From NCBI RefSeq assembly GCF_016862955.1, contig NZ_BONY01000066.1, positions 1 through 51,039 of the forward strand: 51,039 bases of DNA. Direction: 5' to 3'. Of the stretch, positions 40,250 through 48,248 are shown one piece after another. The notes beneath the pieces are model-generated. The model had not been told where the DNA came from. It saw nothing but the letters and a program-made list of their open reading frames with translations, and did no database searches. Every line of letters starts with the position of its first letter. Position 1 is the first letter of the stretch. The position numbers and the translations under genes are program-made. Origin of the DNA: Rhizocola hellebori (GTDB taxonomy: Bacteria; Actinomycetota; Actinomycetes; Mycobacteriales; Micromonosporaceae).

Positions 40250-42106
40250 TTATGCGGGTGCCGGCAAGGCCGCCAGGATCGCGCTCAGGGCGCTGGCTTG
40301 GGTGCGCCAGTCGCGCACGTTGGGGTTGGTGGCCGAGGTCTGGCCCGACCAGCGCTGGCCGATCCGGTTGAGCGAGTCGCGCCCGGAGAGCCAGATGCGG
40401 TCGGATTGGGTCGTGGCGAAAGCCCGATAGGGCAACGCTGCTGTGGTGTCGGCCAGCTCCATCAGGTACCGCATAAAAACGCCCTTGAATTGCTTTTGAT
40501 TGTCGTCGCAACTGGCGGTGAGGCTGTCGCACGACTCGGTCAGCAACCCGTTGGGCGCCAACAGCGGCGAGCCGATCGCCGCGTCGGCCAGCTGGCGGGC
40601 CCGGGTCAGCGTCTGCGCGGTGCCGGTGGCGCGCCAAACCTCAAGCGCCGCACCGAAAGCGAGCCCTTGGTTGTAGGTCCAGACGGTCTGCCCGTTGTTC
40701 TGGCAGGCCGCGTTGATGCCGTCGTTGACGAGCCCAGCCGAATTGATCATGCCGCTGGCATTGAACCAGTTCCAGCTCGTTGTCGCGCGATTGAGCCACA
40801 ATGTGTCTCCAGCGAGCCGATTGTGCAGCGCAGCGGTGAGCCGCACCCACAGGCCGTTGGTGACCGCGTTCTTGTAGGTGCGCTCGCGATCCCACCAGAC
40901 CCCGCCGCCGCAGCGCGAGGTGTCCCAGAAACCGTTGACGTAATTGGCGATGGTGACCGCTTCGGTGAGGTACTTGGCGTTGCCGGTCAGATCGTAGGCC
41001 GCTATCCAGGCGAGCGCCCACCATTCGGTGTCGTCGATGGCGCGGCTGATGAAGTGACCCTCGATAGGGTCGCTGCTCTTGACTCCGGCGGGGAAGACGC
41101 CTTTGTTCACCTCAAAAGTGCGATCCACAACCCAGAGATAGTCGGTCTTTCCCGTGCGCCTGGTGTAATCGATCACCGTGTGCACCGCGACCGCCGAGTT
41201 CCACCAGCTCGACAGCCACCACGCGGTGTCCGGCTGGTAGGCCCACATCAGCGAGGCCGCCACGGCATCGGCGCGGTTGTTCGCCGGGCGGGCCCAGGCG
41301 GTGCAGCTGCCGCTCTGCCCCTCGACCGCCCGGCCGCACGCGCGCACCGCGCCCGCGTAAAGCAAGCCACGCGTGTCGCGGCTGTGGAACATGGTGGTGC
41401 GGGTCGACGTGGCGCCTGCGGGCACCGAAACCCGCCCCAGCGATGAGCCGCCGGGCCAGGAAACCCCGTTGTCCCACGAGCGATCCAGCCACACCTCGTC
41501 GCCGGCCCGGCCGTTGGCCAGCGTCCCCCAGGCGAGCCCCCGGTTGTCGAAATGCAGCCCTATCCTTCGATTGCTAATTCCCGCTTCGGGTACCGGCTGA
41601 GAGTCGCCGACCGCAGAAGCCGCATTGAGCCCATCGCAAAGCGTGGCCGCGCAGACGCGAGCGTGAACCCAATCGGTGCAAGCGATCCCACCCGCGTCAC
41701 CGCACGCGCGGACCACCCCGCGGCGATGGTTCGACGGATCGTAGATGTTGTACATGAGCGTCCGGGTCCCGGTCCACGTGCCCGGGATGCTTGCCTTGCC
41801 CAGCAAGCCATCCCAGCTCGGCCCCCCGTCCCACGACCGGTCGAGCCAGATCGAGTTGCCGAGGGTCCCGTTGTCGATGCTGCCCCACGCCATTCCATCC
41901 ACATTGGACACGTGCAGCACGATTCGCCTGCCGTTGACCACCTTCTCCGCCACCGGAAAGGTCTCCTCACGCGCCAGCGACGGATCGCGAGTGTCGCAGT
42001 AGACCGCGCACACACTCGCCGCCAACGGCCCGATCGCCGGCGGGGCCACCATGGCGAAGGAGAGCACGACGAGCGGGATCCCAAGACTCCTCATAACGAC
42101 CAGCAT
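40250..42106 (-). CDS. Secreted GH76-type glycoside hydrolase (alpha-1,6-mannanase-like)
   Basis: A 618-aa exported protein. A signal sequence occupies the first ~30 residues. Residues about 40-270 are two DUF-like repeats with (W)-L-D-R-S-W-D-G motifs. The C-terminal half has the GH76 fold with DDTEWWALAWIAAYDLTG and WWDRERTYKNAVTNGLW, and a W-T-YNQG segment; the adjacent Asp pair is the catalytic pair in this family. GH76 enzymes attack mannan or cell-wall glycans of yeast-like type. The ATG at 42106 is used; a TTG at 42133 and an ATG at 42094 are alternatives. It ends 100 bp from the convergent SDR gene. Confidence 0.85.
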   Translation of the reverse strand: MLVVMRSLGIPLVVLSFAMVAPPAIGPLAASVCAVYCDTRDPSLAREETFPVAEKVVNGRRIVLHVSNVDGMAWGSIDNGTLGNSIWLDRSWDGGPSWDGLLGKASIPGTWTGTRTLMYNIYDPSNHRRGVVRACGDAGGIACTDWVHARVCAATLCDGLNAASAVGDSQPVPEAGISNRRIGLHFDNRGLAWGTLANGRAGDEVWLDRSWDNGVSWPGGSSLGRVSVPAGATSTRTTMFHSRDTRGLLYAGAVRACGRAVEGQSGSCTAWARPANNRADAVAASLMWAYQPDTAWWLSSWWNSAVAVHTVIDYTRRTGKTDYLWVVDRTFEVNKGVFPAGVKSSDPIEGHFISRAIDDTEWWALAWIAAYDLTGNAKYLTEAVTIANYVNGFWDTSRCGGGVWWDRERTYKNAVTNGLWVRLTAALHNRLAGDTLWLNRATTSWNWFNASGMINSAGLVNDGINAACQNNGQTVWTYNQGLAFGAALEVWRATGTAQTLTRARQLADAAIGSPLLAPNGLLTESCDSLTASCDDNQKQFKGVFMRYLMELADTTAALPYRAFATTQSDRIWLSGRDSLNRIGQRWSGQTSATNPNVRDWRTQASALSAILAALPAPA

Positions 42107-42155
42107 GAATATTATGCCGCCGACTGTCAACAATCCTAAGAGTCAGGAGCTGGCG

Positions 42156-42464
42156 CTAAGGCTGGGTGGCGTCGAGGAATTTGCGTAACGCGAGCGCGTA
42201 GTCGCCGTCGTCGGTGGTGACCGGATCGTCGCCGTAGCGCGCCACGTCACGGGTTGCGGCTTTGCGCAACCCGCTCACCAGCGCGCCGGAGACCGCGGGC
42301 TCGACGATGGACAGGTCCAGACCGCCGTTGGCGTCGGCGATATGCATCCACTCTTCGAGGTTCGCGGGCACATCGCCGGCGTCGAGGGCGGCTTGGAACA
42401 GACGCCTGAACGTCTTGCTGGGGACCCACCACTCAGCTTGGGTGTCGAACGTGATTGACAGCAT
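42156..42464 (-). CDS. Candidate immunity protein
   Basis: A 102-aa acidic soluble protein, not recognised by family. The pattern SITFDTQAEWWVPSKTF then helices and a C-terminal YALALRKFLDATQP. It is the last gene of the type VII toxin operon, and its ATG shares a base with the toxin-like gene's stop (TAATG), the standard position for an immunity gene. A role in neutralising the upstream product is inferred from position, size and acidity. Confidence 0.65.
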   Translation of the reverse strand: MLSITFDTQAEWWVPSKTFRRLFQAALDAGDVPANLEEWMHIADANGGLDLSIVEPAVSGALVSGLRKAATRDVARYGDDPVTTDDGDYALALRKFLDATQP

Positions 42465-42979
42465 TAGAACCCTACTCTGACGACCTTGGCCAGTTTATCG
42501 GCCGGAAGCGAGTCTAGGTGTGCGGTGACGGCGGCAATCTGGTCGGGCGTGTAGCCGGTCATGTCGATGACGGTGAAGTCGTTGCTCTTGAGCAGGTGAC
42601 TGTCGATCGACCTGGTGAACTGGTCGGCGCGGAAGTATTGCGACTTCGAGCCGTCGCCGAGCGCGTCATAGGTGCGGCCCAGGTCGTCGTGCCAGTCGTG
42701 GCCCGGGTCGGGCGGCGGCTCGCCGTGGAAGGTGCGGCCGTCGAAACGGGGGTCATCGGTCAGCCGGGCCGCCGTGTGCTGCTCCGGTGGCCGCGCGTGG
42801 TGCATGCTCGGGTCAATCCTGGCCGCGCCGGGCCGGGCCGAGCCCCTCGGCAGGTCGACGTGCCTGGCGACGTCATCGACCACCTCGTCGGCGTTCTCGA
42901 ACACCTCGCCCGCGGGCCTGGCGATGCCTCTGGCCACGGCACCGGGAATGTGCTTCTTGCCCGGCCCGCGCCTACCCAT
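42464..42979 (-). CDS. Toxin-like C-terminal protein of the CpnT-type locus
   Basis: A 171-aa protein. An N-terminal segment with GKKHIPG and basic/Pro-rich character (about 1-75) leads to a C-terminal domain (about 95-171) with GDGSKSQYFRADQFTRSID, SHLLKSNDFTVIDMTGY and LDSLPADKLAKVV, which resembles the small C-terminal toxin tips of polymorphic toxins, though no exact family is recognised. Its ATG overlaps the previous gene's stop by 8 bp in a different frame, so it may be translated by coupling, or it may be the frameshifted second half of one long toxin. Confidence 0.65.
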   Translation of the reverse strand: MGRRGPGKKHIPGAVARGIARPAGEVFENADEVVDDVARHVDLPRGSARPGAARIDPSMHHARPPEQHTAARLTDDPRFDGRTFHGEPPPDPGHDWHDDLGRTYDALGDGSKSQYFRADQFTRSIDSHLLKSNDFTVIDMTGYTPDQIAAVTAHLDSLPADKLAKVVRVGF

Positions 42980-43466
42980 TGAGGACCGCGTTGAGGGCGA
43001 GATCGATGAGCTTGTCGACGATCGCCCCTGTGATCATCTTGAAGATGGGGATCTCCAGCAGCGAGGCGCCGAAGGTGACCACCGCTGTAGCGATGGCCTG
43101 GGCGATCTGGACGGCCAGGATGATGAGCTGGGTTATCACCGAAATCTTCAGGGCCAGCACGATTCCGGCGGCCACCATGAGCGCGGCCCCGACGATCTGC
43201 GCTCCGGTCGCGCTGTTGGCCAGCCGGGCCGACGGGCTGGTGTCGGCCTGCCATTTGGTCTGGAAAGCCGTGATGGTGTCAGCGAAGTTGCCCTGCCAGG
43301 CCACCGCGGCGGCCGCGTCGGCGTCGGAGACATGCGTGCGCAGCACGCCCGAGAAAGTCATCCACGACTGGGACAGCTCGTAGAGCTTCTCCTCATCGGC
43401 CTTGGGCCAGGTGTAGCCAAGCATCGAGAGCACACTGATCAGCTCACCAGGCAGCTGCATTCCCAT
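42972..43466 (-). CDS. CpnT-like N-terminal domain protein
   Basis: A 164-aa protein that begins LPGELISVLSMLGYTWPKADEEKL, close to the N-terminal domain of CpnT (outer-membrane channel/toxin) and the WXG100-2 family. The helical domain includes the W-Q-G motif (AVAWQGNFADTI) and is followed by a hydrophobic region at about 108-145 that could cross or insert in a membrane. In CpnT this part is joined to a C-terminal toxin; here it is separated from the toxin-like gene by a stop codon with an 8-bp overlap (42972-42979). Confidence 0.75.
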   Translation of the reverse strand: MGMQLPGELISVLSMLGYTWPKADEEKLYELSQSWMTFSGVLRTHVSDADAAAAVAWQGNFADTITAFQTKWQADTSPSARLANSATGAQIVGAALMVAAGIVLALKISVITQLIILAVQIAQAIATAVVTFGASLLEIPIFKMITGAIVDKLIDLALNAVLNG

Positions 43467-43480
43467 AGGGGATCCTCCGC

Positions 43481-43825
43481 TTACAGGGGAAGGTTGATCG
43501 ACGAGGCGATCTGCTGGACCTGCTGCATGTCTTCGGCGGCCTGCTCATCGGTGACCTCGTAGCCATCGGCGGTGATGGACAGCCGCTCACCGAGGTCGTC
43601 GATGGCGTCGAGGTTGGTGTTGAAGCAGTTCATCGCCATGGCATAGACGCCTTTGTAGACTTCGCCGATCACCGAGCCGATGTCGTCGTCGCCCCACGGC
43701 TCACCTTGCGCGGTCAGCTCGGCGTCAAAATTCTGCAGGTCGGTGATGGCGCGCTGGAGCAGGTCGCCCAGGTCCTGGTCGACGCGGCGCAGTGAGGCCG
43801 GATCGACGTCGATCGGGGTGCTCAT
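43481..43825 (-). CDS. WXG100-like (ESX) secreted protein
   Basis: A 114-aa helical protein with no signal peptide. The two-helix hairpin has a W-G turn (GEPWGDDDIGSVIGEVY) in place of WXG, and a YEVTD sequence at the C-terminal helix end that fits the YxxxD/E type VII secretion signal. Size and order within the operon (between a YbaB-like protein and the CpnT-like protein) match ESX cargo loci. Probable partner or chaperone of the CpnT-like product. Confidence 0.75.
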   Translation of the reverse strand: MSTPIDVDPASLRRVDQDLGDLLQRAITDLQNFDAELTAQGEPWGDDDIGSVIGEVYKGVYAMAMNCFNTNLDAIDDLGERLSITADGYEVTDEQAAEDMQQVQQIASSINLPL

Positions 43826-44265
43826 CGCTTCACCGAGCTGTGAATCTGGCGCATCGCGTCAAGCAGGCCATCGGTGATCTGATTCATCGATCGCATGGCC
43901 TGGTCTTGCATCTCCATCAGGTTGCGCTGCAACGCTTCCGGGTCGATGTTGGCGACCGCGGCGTCCTGCGGGTCGGCGCCGCGCCCGATCGCCCAGGCCG
44001 CGTTCACGGCCTCGATGATGGCCCGCTGCAACTCCGCCCGCGGCATCACCGACGTGCGATCATCGAGCACCAGCTCGGTCAGCCGGCCGTCGGCGCCCAT
44101 TTTCGCCTTGACGAGCCCCTCGCTATCAGAGCCAATTCCGTCGGTACGCGGATCCTCTCCGCGAGCCTCCAACTGATCACGTTGGGGCTGCAGTGCGCCT
44201 AGCTGGCTGCGCATCGCCTCCAACATGTCAGCAAGCTCGCGCCCCGCATCGTTTAAACCGGACAC
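43822..44265 (-). CDS. YbaB/EbfC-like protein of a type VII locus
   Basis: A 147-aa protein of the YbaB/EbfC family: helix-strand-strand-strand-helix with VKAKMGADGRLTELVLDDR in the middle. Members within ESX loci (EspL-like) are frequent in actinobacteria and act in regulation or stability of the secretion system. The GTG start at 44265 has GGAGG about 8 nt upstream. The stop overlaps the WXG100-like start by 4 bp (ATGA), so the operon is coupled from the first gene. Confidence 0.78.
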   Translation of the reverse strand: MSGLNDAGRELADMLEAMRSQLGALQPQRDQLEARGEDPRTDGIGSDSEGLVKAKMGADGRLTELVLDDRTSVMPRAELQRAIIEAVNAAWAIGRGADPQDAAVANIDPEALQRNLMEMQDQAMRSMNQITDGLLDAMRQIHSSVKR

Positions 44266-44328
44266 CCCGTCGCTCCTCCCACGCGTCCGGTCTAAACACT
44301 ATGAAAGGCGATCGCGATCCACAACCCG

Positions 44329-45057
44329 CTATCGGCCGCGCATCTGGCGCATCGCGCCCTTCGGCGGGCGAAGGTCCTTCGGAAGCTGGCCGCGGGGCAT
44401 GGTCGGCCGGGCGGTCAGGGCGGTCAGCGCCTTGTCGAGCTGGTTGACCTCTTTGCCGGAAAGGTTGCGGGGCAAGCGAAGCAGGGTCATGCGCAGCTTG
44501 CGGATGGGCAGCTGCCCCTCTTCGTTGCCGATGATGTAGTCGTAGAGGGGGGCGTCGCCGATCACCTTGCCGAGCCGGCGCTTCTGCTCGCCGAGCATCT
44601 GGCGCAGCCGGTGCGGCTGGCCCTCGGCGATGAGGATGACCCCCGGCCGGCCGATGACGGCGTGCACCACGTCCATCTGGTTGAGCGCGGACTGGGCCTT
44701 GTCCATGTGCATGGCCAGCGGCTTCTCGACGTTGACCCGCCAGTCACCGCGCATGTTGCTGATGAGCTGAACGGCGGCGCCGGTCTGGCCCTCCATCGAG
44801 TTCATCATCGCGGAGTTGGAGCGCAGGTTGAGCACGATCAGCACGGCAAGAAGAATGATCATGATGCCGAGCGGAATGGCCACCCAGCCCCACAGGAGGG
44901 CGGCGACCACGGTCAGCGCAAGCGGGATCAGCACCGCCGCGGCCACCAGGGGCATGAACCACCTGTCCGCTTTAGCGGTGAACTTGAACACCAACCCGAT
45001 TTGCTTGATCTGTGCAAAAAAACCGGGCTTCTTTTCCTGCGCCTTCGCCATAAACAT
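44329..45057 (-). CDS. DUF4191 membrane protein
   Basis: A 242-aa protein with an N-terminal basic helix, two membrane helices (about 35-80), and a C-terminal cytoplasmic domain with a G-R-P-G-V-I-L-I-A-E-G pattern. This matches the actinobacterial DUF4191 family, which nearly always sits just downstream of lipA, as here (6 bp). The function is unknown; a role in lipoylation or membrane insertion has been suggested only by context. It starts at an ATG without a clear ribosome site; the second ATG at 45051 is possible. Confidence 0.88.
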   Translation of the reverse strand: MFMAKAQEKKPGFFAQIKQIGLVFKFTAKADRWFMPLVAAAVLIPLALTVVAALLWGWVAIPLGIMIILLAVLIVLNLRSNSAMMNSMEGQTGAAVQLISNMRGDWRVNVEKPLAMHMDKAQSALNQMDVVHAVIGRPGVILIAEGQPHRLRQMLGEQKRRLGKVIGDAPLYDYIIGNEEGQLPIRKLRMTLLRLPRNLSGKEVNQLDKALTALTARPTMPRGQLPKDLRPPKGAMRQMRGR

Positions 45058-45062
45058 GAAGT

Positions 45063-45998
45063 CTAATGGGCGGCTGACACCCTTGCGTCTATCGCCTGCC
45101 GGTAGAGACGACCGGCACGGTAGGAAGAGCGCACCAGTGGGCCCGACATCACTCCAGCGAAACCGATCTCCTCGGCCTCCTGGCGCAACTCGACGAACTC
45201 CTCGGGCTTCACCCAGCGCTCAACCGGATGGTGGCGGGTGCTCGGACGCAGATACTGGGTGATCGTGATCAGCTCACATCCGGCGTCATAAAGATCACGC
45301 AGCGCCTGGGAGATCTCGGGCCGCTCTTCGCCCATGCCCAGGATGAGGTTGGACTTGGTGACCAGGCCGGCCCGGCGCGCCTGGGTGATCACGTCGAGGG
45401 AGCGGTCATAGCGGAACCCGGGCCGGATGCGCTTGAAGATGCGCGGCACCGTCTCCACGTTGTGCGCGAGCACCTCCGGACGCGCGCCGAAGACCTCGGC
45501 GAGCTGGTCGGGCTCGGCGTTGAAGTCGGGGATGAGCAGCTCGACGCCGCAGCCAGGCACCAGCGCGTGGATCTGCCGCACTGTCTCGGCGTAGAGCCAG
45601 GCGCCGCCATCGGGGAGATCGTCGCGGGCCACCCCGGTGACCGTCGCGTAGCGCAGGCCCATCGTGGCCACCGACTCGGCGACACGGCGCGGCTCGTCGG
45701 CGTCGAACTCGGCGGGCTTGCCGGTGTCGATCTGGCAGAAGTCGCAGCGCCGGGTGCACTGGTCGCCACCGATGAGGAAGGTGGCCTCGCGGTCTTCCCA
45801 GCACTCGTAGATGTTGGGACAGCCCGCCTCCTGGCAGACCGTATGCAGACCTTCCCGTTTCACCAAACCGTGCAAGGCGGTGAACTCGGGACCCATCTTG
45901 GCCTTGACCTTGATCCAATCGGGCTTGCGCTCGATGGGTGTTTCGGCGTTACGCGCTTCGATGCGAAGCAGGCGACGGCCTTCCGGCGCAATGGTCAT
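45063..45998 (-). CDS. lipA: Lipoyl synthase
   Basis: A 311-aa radical SAM lipoyl synthase. The auxiliary-cluster Cys motif C-x4-C-x5-C is present ([15 protein letters not shown]), as is the radical [11 protein letters not shown] (CxxxCxxC), and the C-terminal R-S-S-Y (VRSSYRAG) Ser ligand. It inserts two sulfurs into octanoyl-protein. The start ATG at 45998 has GAGGAA upstream; the longer open frame covers the aspS leader on the other strand. It forms an operon with DUF4191, while lipB, which makes the octanoylated substrate, lies 2 kb away in the same orientation. Confidence 0.97.
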   Translation of the reverse strand: MTIAPEGRRLLRIEARNAETPIERKPDWIKVKAKMGPEFTALHGLVKREGLHTVCQEAGCPNIYECWEDREATFLIGGDQCTRRCDFCQIDTGKPAEFDADEPRRVAESVATMGLRYATVTGVARDDLPDGGAWLYAETVRQIHALVPGCGVELLIPDFNAEPDQLAEVFGARPEVLAHNVETVPRIFKRIRPGFRYDRSLDVITQARRAGLVTKSNLILGMGEERPEISQALRDLYDAGCELITITQYLRPSTRHHPVERWVKPEEFVELRQEAEEIGFAGVMSGPLVRSSYRAGRLYRQAIDARVSAAH

Positions 45999-46045
45999 TT
46001 CCTCAGCGTACTTCCAGGTGGTGGTAAATCGCTTTCGCGGGCCGC

Positions 46046-46051
46046 TATGAT
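46046..46051 (+). promoter_or_regulatory. Candidate -10 element of the aspS leader
   Basis: TATGAT, close to the consensus, is placed so that transcription would begin near 46058, just before the T-box leader. The -35 region is poor. Confidence 0.4.
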
Positions 46052-46057
46052 GCCCGC

Positions 46058-46225
46058 AACAGCCCTTTGACGAGGCGAGTCGTGGTGTGACGCCCATGAC
46101 AATGACCCTGCCGAAGTGGCTGCCGAGGCCCTCTCAAAGAGGGTGAAGGTGTGGTGGCACCGCGAGGATCCCGCTCGCCCACACCTCCCTGGGGATCGCG
46201 TTGCGACGACAGAGGAGGTCCACCA
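46058..46225 (+). ncRNA. T-box riboswitch (translational type) upstream of aspS
   Basis: The antisequestrator is textbook: helix A1 pairs 46147-46154 with 46179-46186; the bulge TGGCACC is at 46155-46161; helix A2 pairs 46162-46166 with 46174-46178. The TGGC in the bulge can pair with tRNA ending G73-CCA, fitting tRNA-Asp or tRNA-Asn. A stem III hairpin lies at 46129-46143. The alternative fold pairs ACCTCC (46183-46188) with the ribosome site GGAGGT (46214-46219), hiding the SD of aspS. GAC at 46098-46100 followed by A is a candidate specifier codon. Uncharged tRNA should thus free translation of aspS. Confidence 0.85.
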
Positions 46226-47458
46226 ATGCAACGCATCCTGTCCAGTGAGCTCGCCGTGCACGTCGGTGAGCCAGTGACAATCGCCGGCTGGGTTCACCGC
46301 CGCCGCGAGCTGAAATCCGTTTCCTTCCTCATCCTGCGCGACCGCGCCGGGCTGGCGCAGGTGGTCCTGCCGCCGGGCGCGCAGATGCCGCCCGAGGAGA
46401 CCGTCATCGAGGTCACCGGTGAGGTGACCGCCAACGAGGTGGCTCCAGGCGGAGTCGAGCTGATCTCGGCGCAGATCACGGTCCTATCCGGAGCCGAGCA
46501 CGAGACCCCGTTCGAGATCTTCCGGCCCACGCTGAGCCCGGCTTTGCCGACCCAGCTCGACCATGCCGTGCTGTCGCTGCGGCACCCGTCGCGGCGTGAG
46601 GCGCTGCGGCTGTCGGCCAAGGCCACGGGCGCCTTCCGCGCGACCCTGGACTCGCTGGGCTTCACCGAGATCCACACGCCGAAGATCGTGGGTTCCGCGA
46701 CGGAGAGCGGCTCGACCGTCTTCGGGCTGAACTACTTCGGCACTCCAGCCTTCCTCGCCCAGTCGCCTCAGTTCTACAAGGAGCTGATGGTCGGCGTCTT
46801 CGAGCGGGTCTACGAGGTGGGCCCGGTGTTCCGGGCGGAACCGCACGACACCACACGGCATCTGGCCGAATACACCTCGCTCGACGCCGAGATGGGCTTC
46901 ATCGCCGACCACCGCGACGTGATGAAGGTGCTGCGCGAAGTCATGGCGGGCATCATGCCGGCGATCTCCGAGATCGAGGTGCCGGAGGAGATCCCGGCAG
47001 TCGACTTCGCCCAGGCGCTGAAGATAGCGGGTGCCAACCCGGAGGAGCCCGACCTCGCCCCGGCCGACGAACGCGCCATCGGCGAGTGGGCGCTGCGCGA
47101 GCACGGCAGCGAATTCATCTTCGTCACCGGTTATCCGATGAGCAAGCGCCCCTTCTACACCCACCCTGACCCGGCGCAGCCCAAGTACTCCAACGGGTTC
47201 GACCTTCTCTTCCGGGGCCTCGAGCTGGTCACCGGCGGGCAGCGGCTGCACCGGTACGAGGACTATGTAGCCGCGCTTGAGCAGCGGGGCGAGCCGATCG
47301 AGCCGGTGCGCTCGTACATCGAGTCCTACAAGCTGGGCTTCCCGCCGCACGGCGGTTTCGCCATCGGCCTCGAGCGGCTCATCGCCCGGGTCACCGGGGC
47401 GGCCAACATCCGTGAGGTGCGCGCCTTCCCGCGCGACATCAACCGGCTTGCGCCCTAG
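46226..47458 (+). CDS. aspS: Aspartyl-tRNA synthetase, archaeal/short type (non-discriminating?)
   Basis: A 410-aa class IIb synthetase with an OB-fold anticodon domain and catalytic core, but lacking the GAD insert of bacterial AspRS (about 590 aa). Motif 2 is [15 protein letters not shown] and motif 3 is [14 protein letters not shown]. In archaeal-type AspRS, His in the GWVH segment and Pro in the APGG loop accompany relaxed recognition of tRNA-Asn; both residues are present here, so the enzyme may charge Asp onto tRNA-Asn for GatCAB. The ATG is preceded by GGAGG, 7 nt away, which is controlled by the T-box leader. Its stop overlaps the convergent lipB stop by 4 bp. Confidence 0.92.
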   Translation: MQRILSSELAVHVGEPVTIAGWVHRRRELKSVSFLILRDRAGLAQVVLPPGAQMPPEETVIEVTGEVTANEVAPGGVELISAQITVLSGAEHETPFEIFRPTLSPALPTQLDHAVLSLRHPSRREALRLSAKATGAFRATLDSLGFTEIHTPKIVGSATESGSTVFGLNYFGTPAFLAQSPQFYKELMVGVFERVYEVGPVFRAEPHDTTRHLAEYTSLDAEMGFIADHRDVMKVLREVMAGIMPAISEIEVPEEIPAVDFAQALKIAGANPEEPDLAPADERAIGEWALREHGSEFIFVTGYPMSKRPFYTHPDPAQPKYSNGFDLLFRGLELVTGGQRLHRYEDYVAALEQRGEPIEPVRSYIESYKLGFPPHGGFAIGLERLIARVTGAANIREVRAFPRDINRLAP

Positions 47459-48108
47459 CCCAGCAACTCGGGCAGGTGACGCTCCACGATCGGGAGCACT
47501 TCGTCGACCGTCACTTCGCGGCCAAGCTCTTGGCTCAGCGAGGTGGCGGTCGCGTCCTTGATGCCGCACGGCACGATGTTGTCGAAGAACTTCATGTCGG
47601 GGTTGCAGTTGAGCGCGAAGCCGTGCAGGCTCACGTTTCTGGCCACCCGGATGCCGATGGCGGCGACTTTGCGATCGGGGCCGCGCTCGTCGGCCCGCAC
47701 CCACACCCCGGGCAGCCGCTTGATCCGCTCGGTGACCACGCCAAGCTCTGCGCACACGTTGATAATCATCTGTTCGGTACGCCTTACGTGCGCGACGACG
47801 TCGGCCAAGCCCCCACGCTGCACCGGCAGCTTGACGATCGGATAGCCGACGATCTGCCCCGGGCCGTGCCAGGTGATCTTCCCGCCGCGGTCGACATCGA
47901 TGACGGGCGTGCTGTCGAACGGCCGCTCCCACGCCTCGGTCAGCTTGCCCGCGGTGTAGACGCTCGGGTGTTCAAGCAGCAGAACGGTATCGGGTTGCGA
48001 GCCGTCGACGACGCCCTGATGCAGGCGCCGCTGCTCCTCCCACGCGGTCAGATAGTCGACTGTTCCGGCTCTGATCACCGCCATCGGCATCGTGGTCGTC
48101 ACCCGCAT
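47455..48108 (-). CDS. lipB: Octanoyltransferase
   Basis: A 217-aa LipB, which transfers octanoate from ACP to lipoyl domains. The family motifs [26 protein letters not shown], the K-V-A-A-I-G-I Lys, FALNCNPD and the catalytic Cys in VPCGIKD are intact. It supplies the substrate of LipA, encoded 2 kb away in the same direction. Its stop overlaps the convergent aspS stop by 4 bp. Confidence 0.96.
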   Translation of the reverse strand: MRVTTTMPMAVIRAGTVDYLTAWEEQRRLHQGVVDGSQPDTVLLLEHPSVYTAGKLTEAWERPFDSTPVIDVDRGGKITWHGPGQIVGYPIVKLPVQRGGLADVVAHVRRTEQMIINVCAELGVVTERIKRLPGVWVRADERGPDRKVAAIGIRVARNVSLHGFALNCNPDMKFFDNIVPCGIKDATATSLSQELGREVTVDEVLPIVERHLPELLG

Positions 48109-48219
48109 CAGGCTACTCTCGCGCGCTCGTAGCAGGCCCTAAAGCCGTGTGGGCTAGCTCACGGGAATCCCTTCACACCGCTTCCAGACGCACTCGGTAT
48201 GGTGTGCGCCTGAAGGAGC

Positions 48220-48237
48220 TTGTGAAAGCTTTCACAA
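48220..48237. promoter_or_regulatory. 18-bp perfect palindrome, Rex/CRP-like operator
   Basis: TTGTGAAAGCTTTCACAA matches both the Rex consensus (TGTGAA-N4-TTCACA) and the CRP/FNR-type consensus (TGTGA-N6-TCACA). It lies 11 bp before the MMPL start, in the 140-bp gap to the divergent lipB. This close to the ribosome site it would repress. Confidence 0.6.
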
Positions 48238-48248
48238 ATGGAGTGACG

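Noticed and set aside
46484..47932. 482-aa minus-strand open frame opposite aspS and lipB
   Set aside because: It overlaps two certain genes and has no motif.
48147..48248. GTG start extending the MMPL protein by 34 residues
   Set aside because: The extension would cover the palindrome and the ribosome site; the ATG at 48249 has a properly spaced GGAG.
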